DNA of 64,000 bases, from NCBI GenBank assembly GCA_002696035.1, contig NZQV01000021.1, forward strand, positions 1 to 64,000. Reading direction: 5' to 3'. A program made the position numbers and the translations under genes. The notes below the pieces were generated by a model. The model made no database searches, was not told the DNA's origin, and worked only from the letters and a program-made list of their open reading frames with translations. Positions within the stretch are counted from its first letter, which is position 1; every line of letters starts with the position of its first letter. Source of the DNA: Balneola sp. (GTDB taxonomy: Bacteria; Bacteroidota; Rhodothermia; Balneolales; Balneolaceae). Positions 1 to 9,600 of the stretch are shown here, piece by piece.

Positions 1-3000
1 ACCCGAAGCACATAAATATAAGTACCGTTACCCAGGCGATCATAATCCCGGTCACGGCCATCCCATGAAATACTGGCATAAGAACTTGTAGTTATGAGTT
101 GTTGTTCAATGTGTTGCACCGGTGTTCCACTGAGTGTATATATACGAACTGATACATCCATTGGATTGCCGGGCTGGTTATGTTCGAAAGCAAAACGGGT
201 GGCATCATTCATCGGGTTGGGGAAATTGTACACGTTGCGAACGGTCAACTCCTCACTCGATGCTACTTCAAAGAATACTTCTTGCTCTGAAGGATTGTTA
301 TGAACATCCCATGCTCGAACACTTAGGGTATAACTACCTTCTGAAAGCTGGTCCAGAGGGTACTCGATACGTCCCCTTGTGTAATCGTTTAAATTGCCCT
401 CATAAAAATCGTTGAGGACGAATGTTTGTTGTGGTTTGGTATCGATAGTAGCTATTATTTCATGTCCTACTCCTGTTCCTGTTGTATTTAGGCCTGATTC
501 ATCTTCAAGTTGTACAATTAGTGTGGGTGAGCTGTTTACGAGGTTTCCGTTCACAAATCGCTCATCATTTAAAAACACATCCATGCTTGGTCCGTCTCCG
601 TCATCAACGGCATTTTCGTTGAGCCCGCTGAATCTTACATTAGAGAATGAACCCCCTGCTGTACGACCATCTGCATTTGCAAAAAACACGATACGGCCGG
701 TCTCTGTGGCATTGCTGATATCTTTTGGTATGATGAATGTGGAATTGAATTGTCCGTTCTCAACGGTAGTTTTTCCGGTGAACAGCACGTCACTTTCTAC
801 CTGATAATTGCAACGGCTCAGAAAACAATTCTCGTCTATAACCCAGGTCCGGTCTGTTGGCAGAGGAACGGTACGCGGTGCATCATAAACGGTGAGGGTC
901 ATTTCTCCACTAAAATCGGATAGGGGCTCATCATTCAAATCTGTTATCTCTCCTGAAAGTGAAACTTGCTCAAGGGCTTTGATATTAACAACGGTATCCT
1001 GCTCTGTATTGGTATATTCATTTAAAGAAATAAGAGAGCTCTGCTGCTCAGGAATGCGGAAGGTTGTAGCAGGATCACCGATCAAAATAAATTTCTTACT
1101 GTTTAGTGAAGATATTATAGGACTGCCACCGATCTGAGTGTTTTTAGTTCGAAGATACAGATCTCCCATCCGTAAAGGGCCTCCGTCGTTATTACGCTCA
1201 GCCATTCTCTGGGAGAGAGCTACATTCAATCCAAAATTATTACCGGCTGAAATATCTCTTCCGGTGTAAACAACACGAGTTGTGGTAAAAGCGGCAATAA
1301 TTCCACCATTAGGAGCGAGGAATAGCTGTTCTGCGCCTGATTGTGCATCAATGTCGTCATAGCGTCCAAACTGACAGGTGGCTGTTACCAATGTTGCCAG
1401 ACGGTCTCGGTTGTTGAGATTTGGGATCAGGTTGGTGTTGAAAAGGCCTTCATCTGAAAGCACTTGTTCGTTGCCATGGCCGGAATAATTCATCACCAGG
1501 GTGCCACTGTTCAATGTGTTGATGAATGCATCTGTAGCACCGGGAATTTGCCGTCCGGCTCCAGTGATCTCTTCAGGATAGGCAAACTCATAGATCTTCT
1601 TAATGCGCAAACCCGGCTCCATAATATTCATTCGCTCAGCCGATTGATCTGCATTCAATACGTGAAGGTCTCGGTTCCGGTTGGCATCAGGGAGATCATC
1701 ATCAGCAGCAAAGGTAAACAGACTGTGCCAGTTCCCGGTGTTCTCAGGATTTTCATAGATTTTGATCTTTTCGATGGCAATGGCTGCATCCTGTCGGGTT
1801 TGAGCCGGAATTCTGCCAATGCCGATGTCGAGTAAATGTGAATTTGGAGTAGTACCTGAACCCAGAACTCCTTCATTGTCGTCCAGGAATCCGAAGAAAT
1901 CATCGGTCCCAAAAGAGCGTACACGATGTATTGATTCCGAGGTTTGGTAGGTGATCACATGATTGCTAAAACTGTTTTCGATCACTCCCTTATAATCAAA
2001 AGTGGCATCCCCAAACAGGAGCAAATACTTGGGCGGTTCCTGTCCGTTTGAAAGAGCACGGTCATACAATAATTTTGTAAAATCACGGATCGCAGTAGGA
2101 TCTGCAACACCACCTGAAAATTCATTGAAGATCTGCTCTTGTGTTACCACAAATGGAGTGAGATCGTTATTGCTCTGACGGTAGGAAGCCAGTTCCTCGG
2201 CTTGCTCAAGGAAGTTATCTGACGTTACGATCAGGTAATCGGGATCCGAAGCTACTCCTGCTAAATTTTGATTCTGAATTGCTTCACCCATAGCCGGTAT
2301 CTGGAAATCTGACTGAGCAACAAATTGAAGGTCGTCTCCGGAGCGATAGTTAAAGGAATAGGTTCCTCCGGATGAGGAAGTTGAAAGCAATACAGGAGCC
2401 AATGGATCCGTCACATCCATCACTTTAGGCTGACCTTCAAAACCAGACAGCCGATATTGGGCTAGTTCAGTCGAAGAACCATCAGTGGGAGAGTAGAAAT
2501 ATAAACGGTTATTTTCGGCGATCAGCTGTCTTTCTGCAGTGATCTCGATCCAGTCAATAAAACCACGTGAGTTAGATTCATTATGAAAGTAAGTGGCCTG
2601 AACATCCAGAATATCATTATCGATCAGTGGACTTAAGGTAGAGTTCAAAAAGCCATTTACCCCTGCGTCTCCTTCACTACAATTATAACAGCTGCTGCAA
2701 TTACAGGATAGACGACGAATATTGACCGTGCCTGCATTAGAGCCGTTAACGCCAACCTCGAACCGGGAAGAATTGGTAGATCGGCTTACAAATCGTGCGT
2801 TTACCTTAATGGGCTGGCTTTCAATAATTCCGGGCAAAGTGTCGGTAAGTACAGATATGGAGGTTCCGTTGCTGGAAGCCTCAAAACGACGGCCCAACCA
2901 AAACTGACCTGATTTCAGGCTTTCTTCTGCTTTATTGAGCTCTTCATTTTTCCAGATGAAATCAGAAAAGGCTGTAATGGTTCTGGAGGGGGAGGAGTTG

Positions 3001-3842
3001 TTGCCTAAGGCGGTCAGTCGCTCTCCCGGCTCACTCCCGATCGTCAGAAAAACATAATTATTATTACTGTAGGGGTGAAGCTGGTGGCTATACTCTCCAT
3101 TTGTGCGAGTTACACGATCGGGAGCATTTGCATAGAAAAGAATGCGATCATTGGTGTTGAAGTTGCCGTCGTCCTGTCCTTCAACAGTAATGGGAATTTG
3201 TGTGAAAGGAGGCCGGGGCTGGTCATTTGCTTCCGGTAAAAGATATCCGCCGGTTCCCCAAAGCTGAATATTTCTCGGATCTATATCGCTTGGTTCAATA
3301 CCAAGCTCCTCAAGGTATTCTGCATCCATTTGGTAGATGGCATTTTTTGAGATGGGGATCTTGTACCAGTCACCTGTATTCAGTTCAGAGCCAGAGAGAG
3401 CTTTGGATTTAGCTTTAGGTAAGACCTGATCAGCCTGTTTATAAACCCTTATCTTTAATTTCTTTAGTACCTGAGTCTTATCATCCCCTAAGCGAGTTAT
3501 ATGAATAGATGCCGGGGCCACTTTCTTACCGCGCTGAATTCCGGCTTCAGAAATTTCTATAAGGGAAGTTTGTAGAGAAGAGAGCGAAGATACCATTGCC
3601 ACATCGGAGCTGAGGACCGTATCAACTGAAACAACAGTCTGTTCCAGGATCTGGTAACGGGGAGAATTCCCCTGTACAGGAATCAAAAGTCCTGCCGGTG
3701 GTAATAGATGCAATTCATTATTCACCAACTCATAGTCGGTAAAGGCATCTGTTTCTGCTACTACTTTCAGTTGCTGAGCATGTGCGCTTGCAGCAAATAA
3801 CAAGCAAAGCAAACCACTAAAAAAAAGCAGCTTGTTAAGCAT
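1..3842 (-). CDS. porU: PorU-like type IX secretion sortase (C25 peptidase), C-terminus off window
   Basis: Reading the minus strand from the ATG at 3842 gives about 1280 residues with no stop before the window edge, so the gene is partial at its 3' end. A signal peptide (first ~23 residues, ending AHAQQ) is followed by a long beta-rich region. Next comes a gingipain-type C25 domain with the catalytic pair His789 (in NYSGHGNE) and Cys823 (in TATCQFGR). Near the edge is a T9SS-type C-terminal domain (NFPNPMNDATRF, then an Ig-like strand pattern). PorU in the type IX secretion system removes the C-terminal signal of cargo proteins at the outer membrane and attaches them to a surface anchor. The usual partner porV would lie beyond the window if order is conserved. 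The catalytic residues are seen; the sortase role is from family knowledge. Known PorU proteins are somewhat shorter (about 1160 residues). Confidence 0.88.
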   Translation of the reverse strand, partial: MLNKLLFFSGLLCLLFAASAHAQQLKVVAETDAFTDYELVNNELHLLPPAGLLIPVQGNSPRYQILEQTVVSVDTVLSSDVAMVSSLSSLQTSLIEISEAGIQRGKKVAPASIHITRLGDDKTQVLKKLKIRVYKQADQVLPKAKSKALSGSELNTGDWYKIPISKNAIYQMDAEYLEELGIEPSDIDPRNIQLWGTGGYLLPEANDQPRPPFTQIPITVEGQDDGNFNTNDRILFYANAPDRVTRTNGEYSHQLHPYSNNNYVFLTIGSEPGERLTALGNNSSPSRTITAFSDFIWKNEELNKAEESLKSGQFWLGRRFEASSNGTSISVLTDTLPGIIESQPIKVNARFVSRSTNSSRFEVGVNGSNAGTVNIRRLSCNCSSCYNCSEGDAGVNGFLNSTLSPLIDNDILDVQATYFHNESNSRGFIDWIEITAERQLIAENNRLYFYSPTDGSSTELAQYRLSGFEGQPKVMDVTDPLAPVLLSTSSSGGTYSFNYRSGDDLQFVAQSDFQIPAMGEAIQNQNLAGVASDPDYLIVTSDNFLEQAEELASYRQSNNDLTPFVVTQEQIFNEFSGGVADPTAIRDFTKLLYDRALSNGQEPPKYLLLFGDATFDYKGVIENSFSNHVITYQTSESIHRVRSFGTDDFFGFLDDNEGVLGSGTTPNSHLLDIGIGRIPAQTRQDAAIAIEKIKIYENPENTGNWHSLFTFAADDDLPDANRNRDLHVLNADQSAERMNIMEPGLRIKKIYEFAYPEEITGAGRQIPGATDAFINTLNSGTLVMNYSGHGNEQVLSDEGLFNTNLIPNLNNRDRLATLVTATCQFGRYDDIDAQSGAEQLFLAPNGGIIAAFTTTRVVYTGRDISAGNNFGLNVALSQRMAERNNDGGPLRMGDLYLRTKNTQIGGSPIISSLNSKKFILIGDPATTFRIPEQQSSLISLNEYTNTEQDTVVNIKALEQVSLSGEITDLNDEPLSDFSGEMTLTVYDAPRTVPLPTDRTWVIDENCFLSRCNYQVESDVLFTGKTTVENGQFNSTFIIPKDISNATETGRIVFFANADGRTAGGSFSNVRFSGLNENAVDDGDGPSMDVFLNDERFVNGNLVNSSPTLIVQLEDESGLNTTGTGVGHEIIATIDTKPQQTFVLNDFYEGNLNDYTRGRIEYPLDQLSEGSYTLSVRAWDVHNNPSEQEVFFEVASSEELTVRNVYNFPNPMNDATRFAFEHNQPGNPMDVSVRIYTLSGTPVQHIEQQLITTSSYASISWDGRDRDYDRLGNGTYIYVLR

Positions 3843-4077
3843 AGATATATTGATCGTTTAAAGTAAGCGTATTTTACGCTGAGTAAATAGTAGCAGTGTA
3901 TTCTATAGAGTTATAGTACTTCTTTAAGATTGACCTGTTGAGAATAGTAGAGGTGTTGTATTCGCTCTGATGTTTAGTTAACGATGTAAAATGAATAGTA
4001 GCTTTGTTCTATATAGTAATCGTTGTTTTTAGTTCAGGTCTGCGTCTATAATATGTGAGTGAAGGTATAATGTCAAC

Positions 4078-4121
4078 AAAAAAATGAGGCCCTGTTTCAT
4101 ATTTATTAAAATAGGGCCTCA
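4078..4121 (-). terminator. Rho-independent terminator of the thiolase gene
   Basis: On the minus strand a 9-bp stem (TGAGGCCCT / AGGGCCTCA, 4113-4121 with 4085-4093) is followed by seven U (4078-4084). It lies just past the thiolase stop. Confidence 0.9.
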
Positions 4122-4127
4122 GAGCAC

Positions 4128-5306
4128 TTAAAGCAGTTCAATTACCATAGATGAAGCGCCGCCACCGCCATTACAAATTCCTGCGCAACCGTATTTTCCT
4201 TTTGTACGGCGCAGTGCATGGATCAGGGTAACAATGATTCTGGCTCCGGAGCATCCCAGTGGGTGACCGATACTAACCGCACCGCCATGGACATTCACTT
4301 TTTCGGGATCCAGTTCCAGGATCTGGTTATTGGCTAAAGCCACTACCGAAAAGGCCTCGTTGATCTCAAAAAGATCGATATCATTTTTTGTGAGCCCTGC
4401 TTTTTTGAGAGCCAGAGGAATAGCATCAGAGGGGGCTGTTGTAAACCATTCAGGCGCTTTGGCAGCGCTTGAACTGCTGAGGATCTTGGCTAGAGGTTTT
4501 AAACCAAGTTCTTTGGCTTTGTCGGCACTCATTACCAGTACCGCTGCTGCTCCATCATTAATACTTGAGGCATTTGCGGCAGTCACGGTTCCTTCCTTGT
4601 CAAAAACGGGACGCAGGTCCGGGATCTTCTCAAATCGCACCTTATCGAGTTCCTCATCTTTTTCTACTTCAGTGACGTTTCCTTTGCGATCTTTGACCTT
4701 CATTTTGATGATCTCATCCTTGAACCATCCTTGCTCGGTGGCTTCAATTGCCCGTTTGTAGGAAGTGACCGCATATTCATCCTGTTCTTCCCGGCTGATG
4801 TTACATTCTCGTGCACAAAGGTCTCCGGCATTTCCCATCAGGTATTCATTATAGACATCCCAAAGTCCGTCTTTTACAATACCGTCTTCAACTTTCGAAT
4901 GTCCGTATTTAGCTCCAAATCGTTCTTTTGGGAGATAGTAGGGCACATTGCTCATACTTTCCATTCCGCCGGCTACTATAATGTCTGCCTCACCTAAACG
5001 AATCTGATCAGCAGCTATCATGATGGATTTCATTCCGGATGCACATACTTTATTTACCGTTGTGGCCGGTGTTCTTTGGTGAAGTCCGGCTTTCATGGCC
5101 GCTTGTCGGGCCGGAGCCTGTCCAACACCAGCTGACAGTACATTTCCCATTACTACTTCCTGAACATCGTCAGGTTTAATTCCACCTGATTTTACCGCTT
5201 CAAGAATGGCAGCTGCACCGAGTTCCGGAGCTGAAAATGAGGAGAGGTTTCCACCAAAGGCTCCCATTGGAGTTCGTTTTGCCGATACAATTACTACGTC
5301 TCGCAT
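4128..5306 (-). CDS. Acetyl-CoA C-acetyltransferase (thiolase)
   Basis: A 392-residue thiolase, the normal family length. The acylated nucleophile is Cys88 in VNKVCASGMKS. The C-terminal half has His348 in GHPLGCSGAR and Cys378 in CNGGGG, the other two catalytic residues. It interconverts two acetyl-CoA and acetoacetyl-CoA, or cleaves 3-ketoacyl-CoA, in the cytosol. The length and the GHPLGCSG signature favour the short-chain (AtoB/PhaA/ThlA) type over FadA, but specificity cannot be read directly. The gene is monocistronic: it has its own terminator, and a -7 box (TATCTTTG, minus strand, 5358-5365) lies before the start. A palindrome AAGCGCTT at 5339-5346 falls where transcription should begin and looks like an operator. 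Confidence 0.93.
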   Translation of the reverse strand: MRDVVIVSAKRTPMGAFGGNLSSFSAPELGAAAILEAVKSGGIKPDDVQEVVMGNVLSAGVGQAPARQAAMKAGLHQRTPATTVNKVCASGMKSIMIAADQIRLGEADIIVAGGMESMSNVPYYLPKERFGAKYGHSKVEDGIVKDGLWDVYNEYLMGNAGDLCARECNISREEQDEYAVTSYKRAIEATEQGWFKDEIIKMKVKDRKGNVTEVEKDEELDKVRFEKIPDLRPVFDKEGTVTAANASSINDGAAAVLVMSADKAKELGLKPLAKILSSSSAAKAPEWFTTAPSDAIPLALKKAGLTKNDIDLFEINEAFSVVALANNQILELDPEKVNVHGGAVSIGHPLGCSGARIIVTLIHALRRTKGKYGCAGICNGGGGASSMVIELL

Positions 5307-5338
5307 GATTACTCTGTATTTAAAAAATTAGTTGTTGT

Positions 5339-5365
5339 AAGCGCTTTTTTAACGATTCAAAGATA
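5339..5365 (-). promoter_or_regulatory. Candidate promoter and LacI-type operator of thiolase
   Basis: On the minus strand TATCTTTG (5358-5365) matches the Bacteroidota -7 consensus TAnnTTTG exactly. No good -33 element is seen. The palindrome AAGCGCTT (5339-5346) lies directly downstream of the -7 box, 33-40 bases before the ATG. It resembles the core of LacI/CcpA-family operators, and similar sites precede the E1 gene and ppdK. Confidence 0.45.
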
Positions 5366-5391
5366 CTAAAGGTCTTGGAATGATGGTATGG

Positions 5392-6528
5392 TCAAAATGA
5401 CTGATCCAGGTCGGCGATCAGATCTTCGGCATCTTCAATGCCAACCGAAATACGTATAAGGGAATCCTTTAATCCAGCTTTCTCGCGAACATCTTTCGGG
5501 ATAGAGCCATGGGTCATGGATGCAGGGTGACTGATCAGAGATTCCACTCCTCCAAGACTTTCAGCAAGGGTGAACACTTTTGTGTTCTGCATGAACTTAA
5601 CGGCGGCTTCGATGGAATCGTCTTTTAAAGTGAAGGAAAGCATCGCTCCAAAATCATCCATCTGTTTTTTGGCGAGCTCATGTTGTGGATGAGATCTTAA
5701 ACCCGGGTAAAGCACAGATTCTACTTCATCGTGACCTTCCAGGAACTCTGCGATCTGTTTGGCATTATCGACCGAGCGCTGCACGCGAACACTCAGCGTT
5801 TTTATGCCGCGAAGAGTTAGGTAGCAGTCCATTGGACCGGGAACAGCTCCGGATGTCTTGGTTTGAAAGCGCAAATTTTCCATAATGGCCTCATTGGAAC
5901 TTGCTACCGCTCCATGAATTACATCTGAATGGCCGGCCAGATATTTAGTGGCAGAATGAAGTACAGCATCAGCTCCGAATTCAAGAGGTCGCTGCAAATA
6001 CGGAGAGGCAAAGGTGTTATCAACAACGGTGAGTATATTCTTTGGCTTGGCAATGTCAACCAGCGCTTGTATATCAACAACTCTTAAAAGTGGGTTTGTT
6101 GGGGTTTCGATCCACATTAGTTTTGTGTTTGGGGTGATGGCCTCCTCAACCTTCCCAAGATCGGTCATATCTACAAAAGTGAAATCAATACCATAGGGCT
6201 CAAAAACTTTGGTGAACAAACGGTAAGAGCCTCCATAAAGATCGTTGGTGGTTACCACATGATCTCCAGGACGAAGCATCTTCATAAGGGAATCCATTGC
6301 TGCAACACCACTTGAGAAGCACGCGGCTTCATCAGCTCCTTCAAGACCGGCGATCATTTTCTCGAGCGCCGTCCGGGTGGGATTTCCAACACGGGCATAG
6401 TCGTACCCTTTGTGTTTGTTAGGTGCTTGCTGAGCATAGGTTGAAGTTTGGAAGATGGGGGGCATTACCGCACCGGAAGTTTCCTCTGGTTCTTGTCCGG
6501 CGTGAATGGTCTTGGTATTGAATTTCAT
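5392..6528 (-). CDS. Cystathionine gamma-synthase/lyase family PLP enzyme
   Basis: A 378-residue Cys/Met-metabolism PLP enzyme of usual length. The PLP lysine is Lys195 in SATKYLAGHSD. Asp170 (TVVDNTFASP) should bind the pyridine nitrogen, and YDYARVGNPTR (from Tyr42) carries the Tyr and Arg that bind the cofactor phosphate across the dimer. It catalyses a trans-sulfuration step, either synthesis of cystathionine from an activated homoserine plus cysteine (MetB) or cleavage of cystathionine (CTH/MccB). The two cannot be separated by eye. The stop of the upstream TPR lipoprotein gene is 4 bases before its ATG, so it is probably the last gene of a three-gene operon. The functional link to the lipoproteins is not obvious. 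Confidence 0.92.
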   Translation of the reverse strand: MKFNTKTIHAGQEPEETSGAVMPPIFQTSTYAQQAPNKHKGYDYARVGNPTRTALEKMIAGLEGADEAACFSSGVAAMDSLMKMLRPGDHVVTTNDLYGGSYRLFTKVFEPYGIDFTFVDMTDLGKVEEAITPNTKLMWIETPTNPLLRVVDIQALVDIAKPKNILTVVDNTFASPYLQRPLEFGADAVLHSATKYLAGHSDVIHGAVASSNEAIMENLRFQTKTSGAVPGPMDCYLTLRGIKTLSVRVQRSVDNAKQIAEFLEGHDEVESVLYPGLRSHPQHELAKKQMDDFGAMLSFTLKDDSIEAAVKFMQNTKVFTLAESLGGVESLISHPASMTHGSIPKDVREKAGLKDSLIRISVGIEDAEDLIADLDQSF

Positions 6529-6532
6529 AGAA

Positions 6533-7723
6533 TTAATTATCTGAAGATGAATTTCTGCGTTCTTTTAAGGTTTCGAGCGTTTGTAAGCGAGAAGTATAGG
6601 CCTGGTTATTTGGATCGATGTTTACCAGTTTCTCGTAATACTCGATGGCAAAATCTATTAAGGTATCTGCTTTCTCATTTAGGCGTTGTCGATCACGGTC
6701 AAAAGCTACGGGAAGCAGCGACAAATATTGTGCTGAAAGATTATTGTAGAATACAGCAAGGCTTTCCACATAATCTGTGTTAGCAGTGTCTCTTCGAAAA
6801 GCTTCGATCAGCTGATCTTCTGCTTCATCACCCATGCCTTCTGCTTCAAACAAGATCTGTTCAACCAATACGGTATCATTGGCAGCGTAAGCTTCCTTGA
6901 GGTCGCTCATAATGCCAGATGTGATCTCATACAGCTGTGTGCCATAAACATTCCTTAATTGAGGGCTGTCAGGATTTTCTTCGACCAAAGCGTCCAAAAG
7001 ATCAGCAGCTTTTTCATAATCTCCATTCGAGATGTATGCGTTGATCAAGCCAAAAACGAGATTGCGATCTTCCAAAATATTGGTGTTGGCCTGCTCGTAA
7101 TATTGTGTGGCCTGGTCAGGCTCTCCTTTTTCTAGATGAAGGTAACCAAGGTTTTCCAGAATATCGTTAGACTGTTCTTCTGTGGCATATTCCAACCCAT
7201 TCAGTAGACTTTGAATGGAGGCGTCAATTTCACCCAGATTAAATTGGGCAATAGCCAGATTCTTGTAGGAGCTGACTGCGTCATGACGAAGGATGAGTGC
7301 ATTTTGAAAGTGGATCTTAGCTCTTTGAAACCTGTCAGTAGTGGATTCGTTATCAGAAACTTGTAGCCCTGCATTATGCTCAAATTTCCAATATTGTTGC
7401 CTCAAACTGTCAACTTCAGATAGCTGAGCATTTGCCTGATGGTCTATGGCTGAGGCAAAGTCGTTAGCTGCAGAGGTGTAGTAGTCTGCTCTAACCTCAG
7501 GATCAGATTGTTGGGCAAGCGAAACATTGATCTTTGCTCTTTGAATGTAAAGCGATGGCTGAGCCGGGTCTTCCGTCAGTCGGTTATTAATTTCTGTTAA
7601 TGCCTGCTCGTATTTGTCTTCCGCTACAAGCTCATCAATGTTTAATTGTGTTGAGCTGCAGGAATAAAAAAACCCGGCCACAAGCAGGATACCTGTAAGC
7701 CGGGTAAGTTGTGAAATAGTCAT
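6533..7723 (-). CDS. TPR-repeat lipoprotein (paralogue of the upstream gene)
   Basis: A 396-residue protein. The N-terminus is a lipoprotein signal peptide with lipobox FFYSC, so Cys22 should be lipidated. The rest is alpha-helical tetratricopeptide repeats (for example a repeat near ILENLGYLHLEKGEPDQATQ). It shares with the next gene upstream a motif W-x-FEHNA (Trp112 to Ala118) and the same general layout, so the two are likely tandem duplicates. TPR lipoproteins usually act as scaffolds in the periplasm or at the outer membrane; no specific partner is visible. It lies between its paralogue (25-base gap) and the trans-sulfuration enzyme (4-base gap). Confidence 0.8.
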   Translation of the reverse strand: MTISQLTRLTGILLVAGFFYSCSSTQLNIDELVAEDKYEQALTEINNRLTEDPAQPSLYIQRAKINVSLAQQSDPEVRADYYTSAANDFASAIDHQANAQLSEVDSLRQQYWKFEHNAGLQVSDNESTTDRFQRAKIHFQNALILRHDAVSSYKNLAIAQFNLGEIDASIQSLLNGLEYATEEQSNDILENLGYLHLEKGEPDQATQYYEQANTNILEDRNLVFGLINAYISNGDYEKAADLLDALVEENPDSPQLRNVYGTQLYEITSGIMSDLKEAYAANDTVLVEQILFEAEGMGDEAEDQLIEAFRRDTANTDYVESLAVFYNNLSAQYLSLLPVAFDRDRQRLNEKADTLIDFAIEYYEKLVNIDPNNQAYTSRLQTLETLKERRNSSSDN

Positions 7724-7748
7724 ATATATTTATTTGATGATCAGGATA

Positions 7749-9062
7749 TTACATACCTGCTTTTTCCATTGCTTCTTCAGCTTTCTCTTGCATATCTAAC
7801 TGAACGTAAATGCGAGAGAGAGATTGCCAGTACTGTGAATTATCAGGGTCAAGCTCAACAGCTTTCTCATAATTTTCCATAGCTTTCTGAAGTTCGGCTT
7901 TAGCCTGTTCATTTAACTCATTGGCTGCCTCATTATCGGTGGTAAAGTTACGTTCTTCGTAAAGTGCAGCAGCTTTGTTCTGATATGAAATAGCGAGGTA
8001 TTCGTACGCCTTTGGATCTTCAGGGCGGAGCTCAATAACTTTGCTGAGTTCTTCCTGGGCTCGGTCACTTAATCGGTCCATGTTGTCACCTAATTCCTGA
8101 TTCAATGCGAGCAGCGAATCAATGCTGGCTGTAATAGCTTCAGGATCTTCAGGGTTATCTCTGCGTTCTCTGTCCAGATCATATACCATATCGTAGTTAG
8201 CAGTGATCTCTTCAGAGATCTCAGTTGTGGCCTGAAGTAGTTGAGTACCAAGTGCCAGACGATACTGAGCATTTTCAGGCTCTCTTTCGATCAGTTCTTG
8301 AATAGTTGCAATAGATTTTTCACGCTGACCTGCGGCCATGTATACATCAGCAAGATTTTGAACCAAAGCTACACTGTCAGGATGTTGCTCAACACCGGTT
8401 TCAAGTGTTTCTAAAGCACCCTCAACATTACCGGTATTTCTCTGATAGACACCTAAGCGGAGATAATCGTCTGAATCAGGCGGATTCTTAAGTGACATTG
8501 TTTGCTTCTGAGCTTCAATGGCGGTCTCATAATCTTCCGCAAGACCGGCTACTTGAGCAAGGATACTCCAGGAAAGCACGCTATCAGGATTTATGATGAC
8601 TGCATTTTCCAAATGTGCAACGGAGATCTCCAATGGATTAGGAACAGACTGGCGCACACTGTCATCATTCACATATTCAATAGATGCGTTGTGCTCAAAT
8701 CCCCAGGTTTGCATTACCAGTGGTGTTACCGACTCTGCTTCAGAAGGTGTTTCTTCCATAGCATCGAAAGTTTCACGGGCTGTAAGAATGGATTCACGGA
8801 AGTTCCGGTAATTATCTTTGCGATCAGATACAGGCTGAATGGTGCGTGCTTGCTCAGCATAGGTCATCGCTTTGTAATAGTGAGGAACACCGTTATTTGG
8901 ATTAGCCTGTATGGATCGGTCCAGGATCGCAAGAGCAGAATCGTAATTTTGGGTGAAAATGTTTTTCTGAGCTTCCTGGATCAAGGGATCACTAGTTTCA
9001 CAACTGGCAAGTATCCCAACAAATAGGAAGGCGGTTAAAAAATGTCTAAAGAGCTTTTTCAT
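7749..9062 (-). CDS. TPR-repeat lipoprotein, first gene of operon
   Basis: A 437-residue protein. The signal peptide ends with lipobox ILASC, giving lipidated Cys21. Several TPR units follow, the clearest being near residues 40-70, 150-260 and 330-435 (for example YEKAVELDPDNSQYWQSL). It carries the W-x-FEHNA motif (Trp120 to Ala126) shared with the downstream paralogue. A composition rich in Glu, Gln and Ala is normal for TPRs. A possible promoter lies at 9113-9144. Function is unknown; a periplasmic protein-interaction scaffold is the conservative reading. Confidence 0.8.
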   Translation of the reverse strand: MKKLFRHFLTAFLFVGILASCETSDPLIQEAQKNIFTQNYDSALAILDRSIQANPNNGVPHYYKAMTYAEQARTIQPVSDRKDNYRNFRESILTARETFDAMEETPSEAESVTPLVMQTWGFEHNASIEYVNDDSVRQSVPNPLEISVAHLENAVIINPDSVLSWSILAQVAGLAEDYETAIEAQKQTMSLKNPPDSDDYLRLGVYQRNTGNVEGALETLETGVEQHPDSVALVQNLADVYMAAGQREKSIATIQELIEREPENAQYRLALGTQLLQATTEISEEITANYDMVYDLDRERRDNPEDPEAITASIDSLLALNQELGDNMDRLSDRAQEELSKVIELRPEDPKAYEYLAISYQNKAAALYEERNFTTDNEAANELNEQAKAELQKAMENYEKAVELDPDNSQYWQSLSRIYVQLDMQEKAEEAMEKAGM

Positions 9063-9112
9063 TTTATTGTAAAATTGGATTTGGTTGAAGTCGGGTCATA
9101 TGTATATGTTTA

Positions 9113-9144
9113 CGAAAATAACTATCTGTACAGCTTTCTGCAAT
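9113..9144 (-). promoter_or_regulatory. Possible promoter of the TPR lipoprotein operon
   Basis: On the minus strand ATTG (9141-9144), 20 bases, then TATTTTCG (9113-9120). This resembles the Bacteroidota TTTG-N19-TAnnTTTG promoter with two mismatches. It sits about 50 bases before the ATG at 9062. Confidence 0.35.
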
Positions 9145-9197
9145 TTATTAGCGCATAAGCTTTTTAGTTTTTAAACATTAATGACAAAAATATAAAT

Positions 9198-9575
9198 ATG
9201 AAGAAAATCCACTCAACAAATAAGGCACCTGCCGCTATTGGCCCATATAGCCAGGCAACCTCACATAATGGCATTCTTTATTGCTCTGGCCAAATTCCTC
9301 TCAACCCTGAAACTATGGAGATTGTGGGAGAAACTGCCGCTGAACAAGCCGAACAGGTAATGAAAAATCTTGGAGCTGTGCTTGAAGAAGCCGGTACAGA
9401 TTTCTCAAAAGTTCTTAAATGCAGCATATTTCTCGCAAATATGGATGACTTTTCATCCGTAAATGAAGTGTATGCTGCGCGATTTGAAACTGATCCGCCT
9501 GCGCGAGAAACTGTGGCCGTAAAAACGCTGCCTAAAAATGTACTGGTAGAAGTTGGCTGTATAGCCCATTTGTAA
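9198..9575 (+). CDS. ridA: RidA-family enamine/imine deaminase
   Basis: A 125-residue protein of the YjgF/YER057c/UK114 family, at full length. It begins with the typical KAPAAIGPYSQA segment. It has the residues used for catalysis in true RidA proteins: Arg103 (PARETVAV) and Glu118 (VLVEVGC). RidA hydrolyses reactive 2-aminoacrylate-type enamines released by PLP-dependent serine/threonine dehydratases, protecting other PLP enzymes. A dehydratase of that type is in this window (37436-38392), though not adjacent. It is transcribed alone on the plus strand, divergent from the TPR operon and convergent with the M23 peptidase gene. Confidence 0.93.
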   Translation: MKKIHSTNKAPAAIGPYSQATSHNGILYCSGQIPLNPETMEIVGETAAEQAEQVMKNLGAVLEEAGTDFSKVLKCSIFLANMDDFSSVNEVYAARFETDPPARETVAVKTLPKNVLVEVGCIAHL

Positions 9576-9600
9576 ACTATAGATAGTACCAAAGCCGGAC

